Part shown: positions 35,486 to 36,960 of the stretch, piece after piece
Layout of the letters: every line of letters starts with the position of its first letter
Numbering within the stretch: the stretch's first letter is position 1
NCBI GenBank assembly: GCA_004321845.1
Contig: SHBL01000005.1
Location: forward strand, 1 to 36,960
Direction of reading: 5' to 3'
Length of the DNA stretch: 36,960 nucleotides
DNA from: SAR86 cluster bacterium
Lineage (GTDB): Bacteria > Pseudomonadota > Gammaproteobacteria > Magnimaribacterales > TMED112
Program-made: the position numbers and the translations under genes
The notes under the pieces: generated by a model
Databases searched by the model: none
The model's input: only the letters and a program-made list of their open reading frames with translations
What the model was told of the DNA's origin: nothing

Positions 35486-36960
35486 GTCAGAAAATTCTAA
35501 CTTAACCTTGCCGTCTCTTCTTATTTCAGTAACTTTTACTCTAATTTCATCGCCTTCGTTGATAACATCAGTTAGTTGCTCAAAATCTTGCTTAAATTGA
35601 GAGATATGAAGCAAACCATCCTTTCCAGGCATGAATGTGACAAACGCACCAAACTCCATAATCTTTGCAACTACAGCATCATAATCCTTTCCTACTTCTG
35701 GTTCAGCACATAAAAGTTCGATCTTGGCTTTTGCTGCTTCTGCGACTTCTTTATTCTCTCCAAAGACATTTACTTCTCCTGAATCTTGAAGCTCTATAGT
35801 CACACCAAATTCTTCTTGCAGGCCTTTAATAGTTGAGCCTCCCTTACCGATAACAACTTTTACTTTATCCTTGTGAACCTTGAACTTACAGAAATAAGGC
35901 GCTAGTCCAGTTAACTCATTTGGTTTAGATAAGACTTTATCCATCTCTCCAAGAATATGCATTCTTGCATCTTTTGCTTGAGTTAATGCTTTCTCTAAAA
36001 TTTCTTCATTGATGCCTTCAATTTTAATATCCATTTGAAGTCCAGAAACCCCATTCTTAGTTCCAGCTACTTTGAAGTCCATATCTCCTAAGTGATCTTC
36101 ATCACCTAAGATATCTGTAAGCACCTCATATCTAGTGTCATCTTTGACTAGGCCCATAGCTATACCTGCAATATTTTCTTTAATAGGTATACCAGCAGCC
36201 ATCATTGCTAAGCTACCGCCACAAACTGATGCCATTGAACTTGAACCATTAGATTCAGTAATCTCACTAACGACTCTTATGGCATATGGAAATTCTTCTA
36301 GACTTGGTACTGCAAATTGCAATGATCTTTTAGCAAGTGCACCATGTCCTATTTCTCTTCTTTTTGGGCCCATTGGAAATCCAAGCTCTCCAACACTGTA
36401 ACTAGGGAAATTGTAATGCAACATGAAATTATCTTTTTTCTCACCAGCTAAAGAATCAACAATCTGTACATCTCTTCCTGAACCTAGTGTTGCTGTTACA
36501 ATTGCCTGAGTCTCGCCTCTTGTAAATAAAGCTGAACCATGAACTGAAGGCAAAAAGTTTGTTTCTATGTCGATATTTCTTACTTCTGTTAAACTTCTGC
36601 CATCTATTCTTTTTTGGTTAGCAAGAATATTTTCTCTAACAATATGCTTCTCAACTTCTTTAAATTGTTTTGAGTAACTGTTATGGAGTTCTTCATCCAA
36701 GTCTGCTAAAAGCTCATCTTTAACAATATTTATTTTTTTAACTCTTTCTTTCTTGTCAATTGTTGTAAATGCATCAGTCAGTCCTTTAGAACATTTTTCA
36801 GTAACTTCGGCATAAATTTTTTCTTCTTCAGCCTGGTTTGGATTTACATGTTCTTTTCTCTCAGGAAGAACTTCTGTTGCAAAATCATTAATCGCTTTGA
36901 TAACTGATTTCATTTCTTGATGTCCAAATAATATCGCACCAATCATTAAGTCTTCACTTA
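35477..36960 (-). CDS. pnp: Polynucleotide phosphorylase (partial, N-terminus off right edge)
   Basis: RNase PH domain, KH (VVIGKGGSTIKGLQEE) and S1 (GKDYDAVVAKIMEFGAFVTFMPGKDGLLHIS) domains; frame continues upstream of 36946 (SEDLMIGAILFGHQE). Confidence 0.97.
   Translation of the reverse strand, partial: SEDLMIGAILFGHQEMKSVIKAINDFATEVLPERKEHVNPNQAEEEKIYAEVTEKCSKGLTDAFTTIDKKERVKKINIVKDELLADLDEELHNSYSKQFKEVEKHIVRENILANQKRIDGRSLTEVRNIDIETNFLPSVHGSALFTRGETQAIVTATLGSGRDVQIVDSLAGEKKDNFMLHYNFPSYSVGELGFPMGPKRREIGHGALAKRSLQFAVPSLEEFPYAIRVVSEITESNGSSSMASVCGGSLAMMAAGIPIKENIAGIAMGLVKDDTRYEVLTDILGDEDHLGDMDFKVAGTKNGVSGLQMDIKIEGINEEILEKALTQAKDARMHILGEMDKVLSKPNELTGLAPYFCKFKVHKDKVKVVIGKGGSTIKGLQEEFGVTIELQDSGEVNVFGENKEVAEAAKAKIELLCAEPEVGKDYDAVVAKIMEFGAFVTFMPGKDGLLHISQFKQDFEQLTDVINEGDEIRVKVTEIRRDGKVKLEFSDSE

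Noticed and set aside
1-36960. CRISPR arrays, transposases, prophage, toxin-antitoxin or restriction-modification systems
   Set aside because: No regularly spaced repeats or recognisable proteins of these classes on either strand; the only recombinase-like signal is the petA N-terminal segment.

Overview
AT-rich, gene-dense bacterial chromosomal segment, probably from a streamlined marine gammaproteobacterium (SAR86-like; taxon inferred from composition and gene order only). Most of it is housekeeping in recognisable gammaproteobacterial order: sspA-petCBA-rpsI-rplM; degS-like/murA; mlaC-murA divergent from kdsD-lptA-lptB; mgtE; mreBCD-yhdP divergent from gatCAB; hemA-prfA-prmC divergent from lolB-ispE-tRNA-Gln-prs-rplY-pth-ychF-tRNA-Met; pnp. 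Accessory content: a tightly packed tail on the prfA-prmC operon (GH84-type glycosidase, acyl-CoA ligase, MaoC hydratase, paraoxonase-like lactonase, exported MBL hydrolase); a tandem pair of tiny paralogous membrane proteins with an elaborate upstream region and an internal hairpin; a FAD oxidase plus GtrA; and a divergent ornithine aminotransferase/arginine-dihydrolase-like pair. No CRISPR array, prophage, transposon or rRNA was seen. Best leads: (1) a Rieske protein whose roughly 90-residue pre-Tat extension resembles a tyrosine-integrase N-terminal arm-binding domain, preceded by an intergenic region dense in TGTTCA/TGAACA motifs; (2) the tandem small two-TM proteins; (3) the lactonase/acyl-CoA module; (4) a four-cysteine insertion in ornithine aminotransferase next to its pyridoxal lysine; (5) extreme compaction, with overlapping or abutting convergent 3' ends, overlapping divergent starts, and tRNAs abutting protein start codons. 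All calls are from reading the sequence and provided translations; no database search was run.
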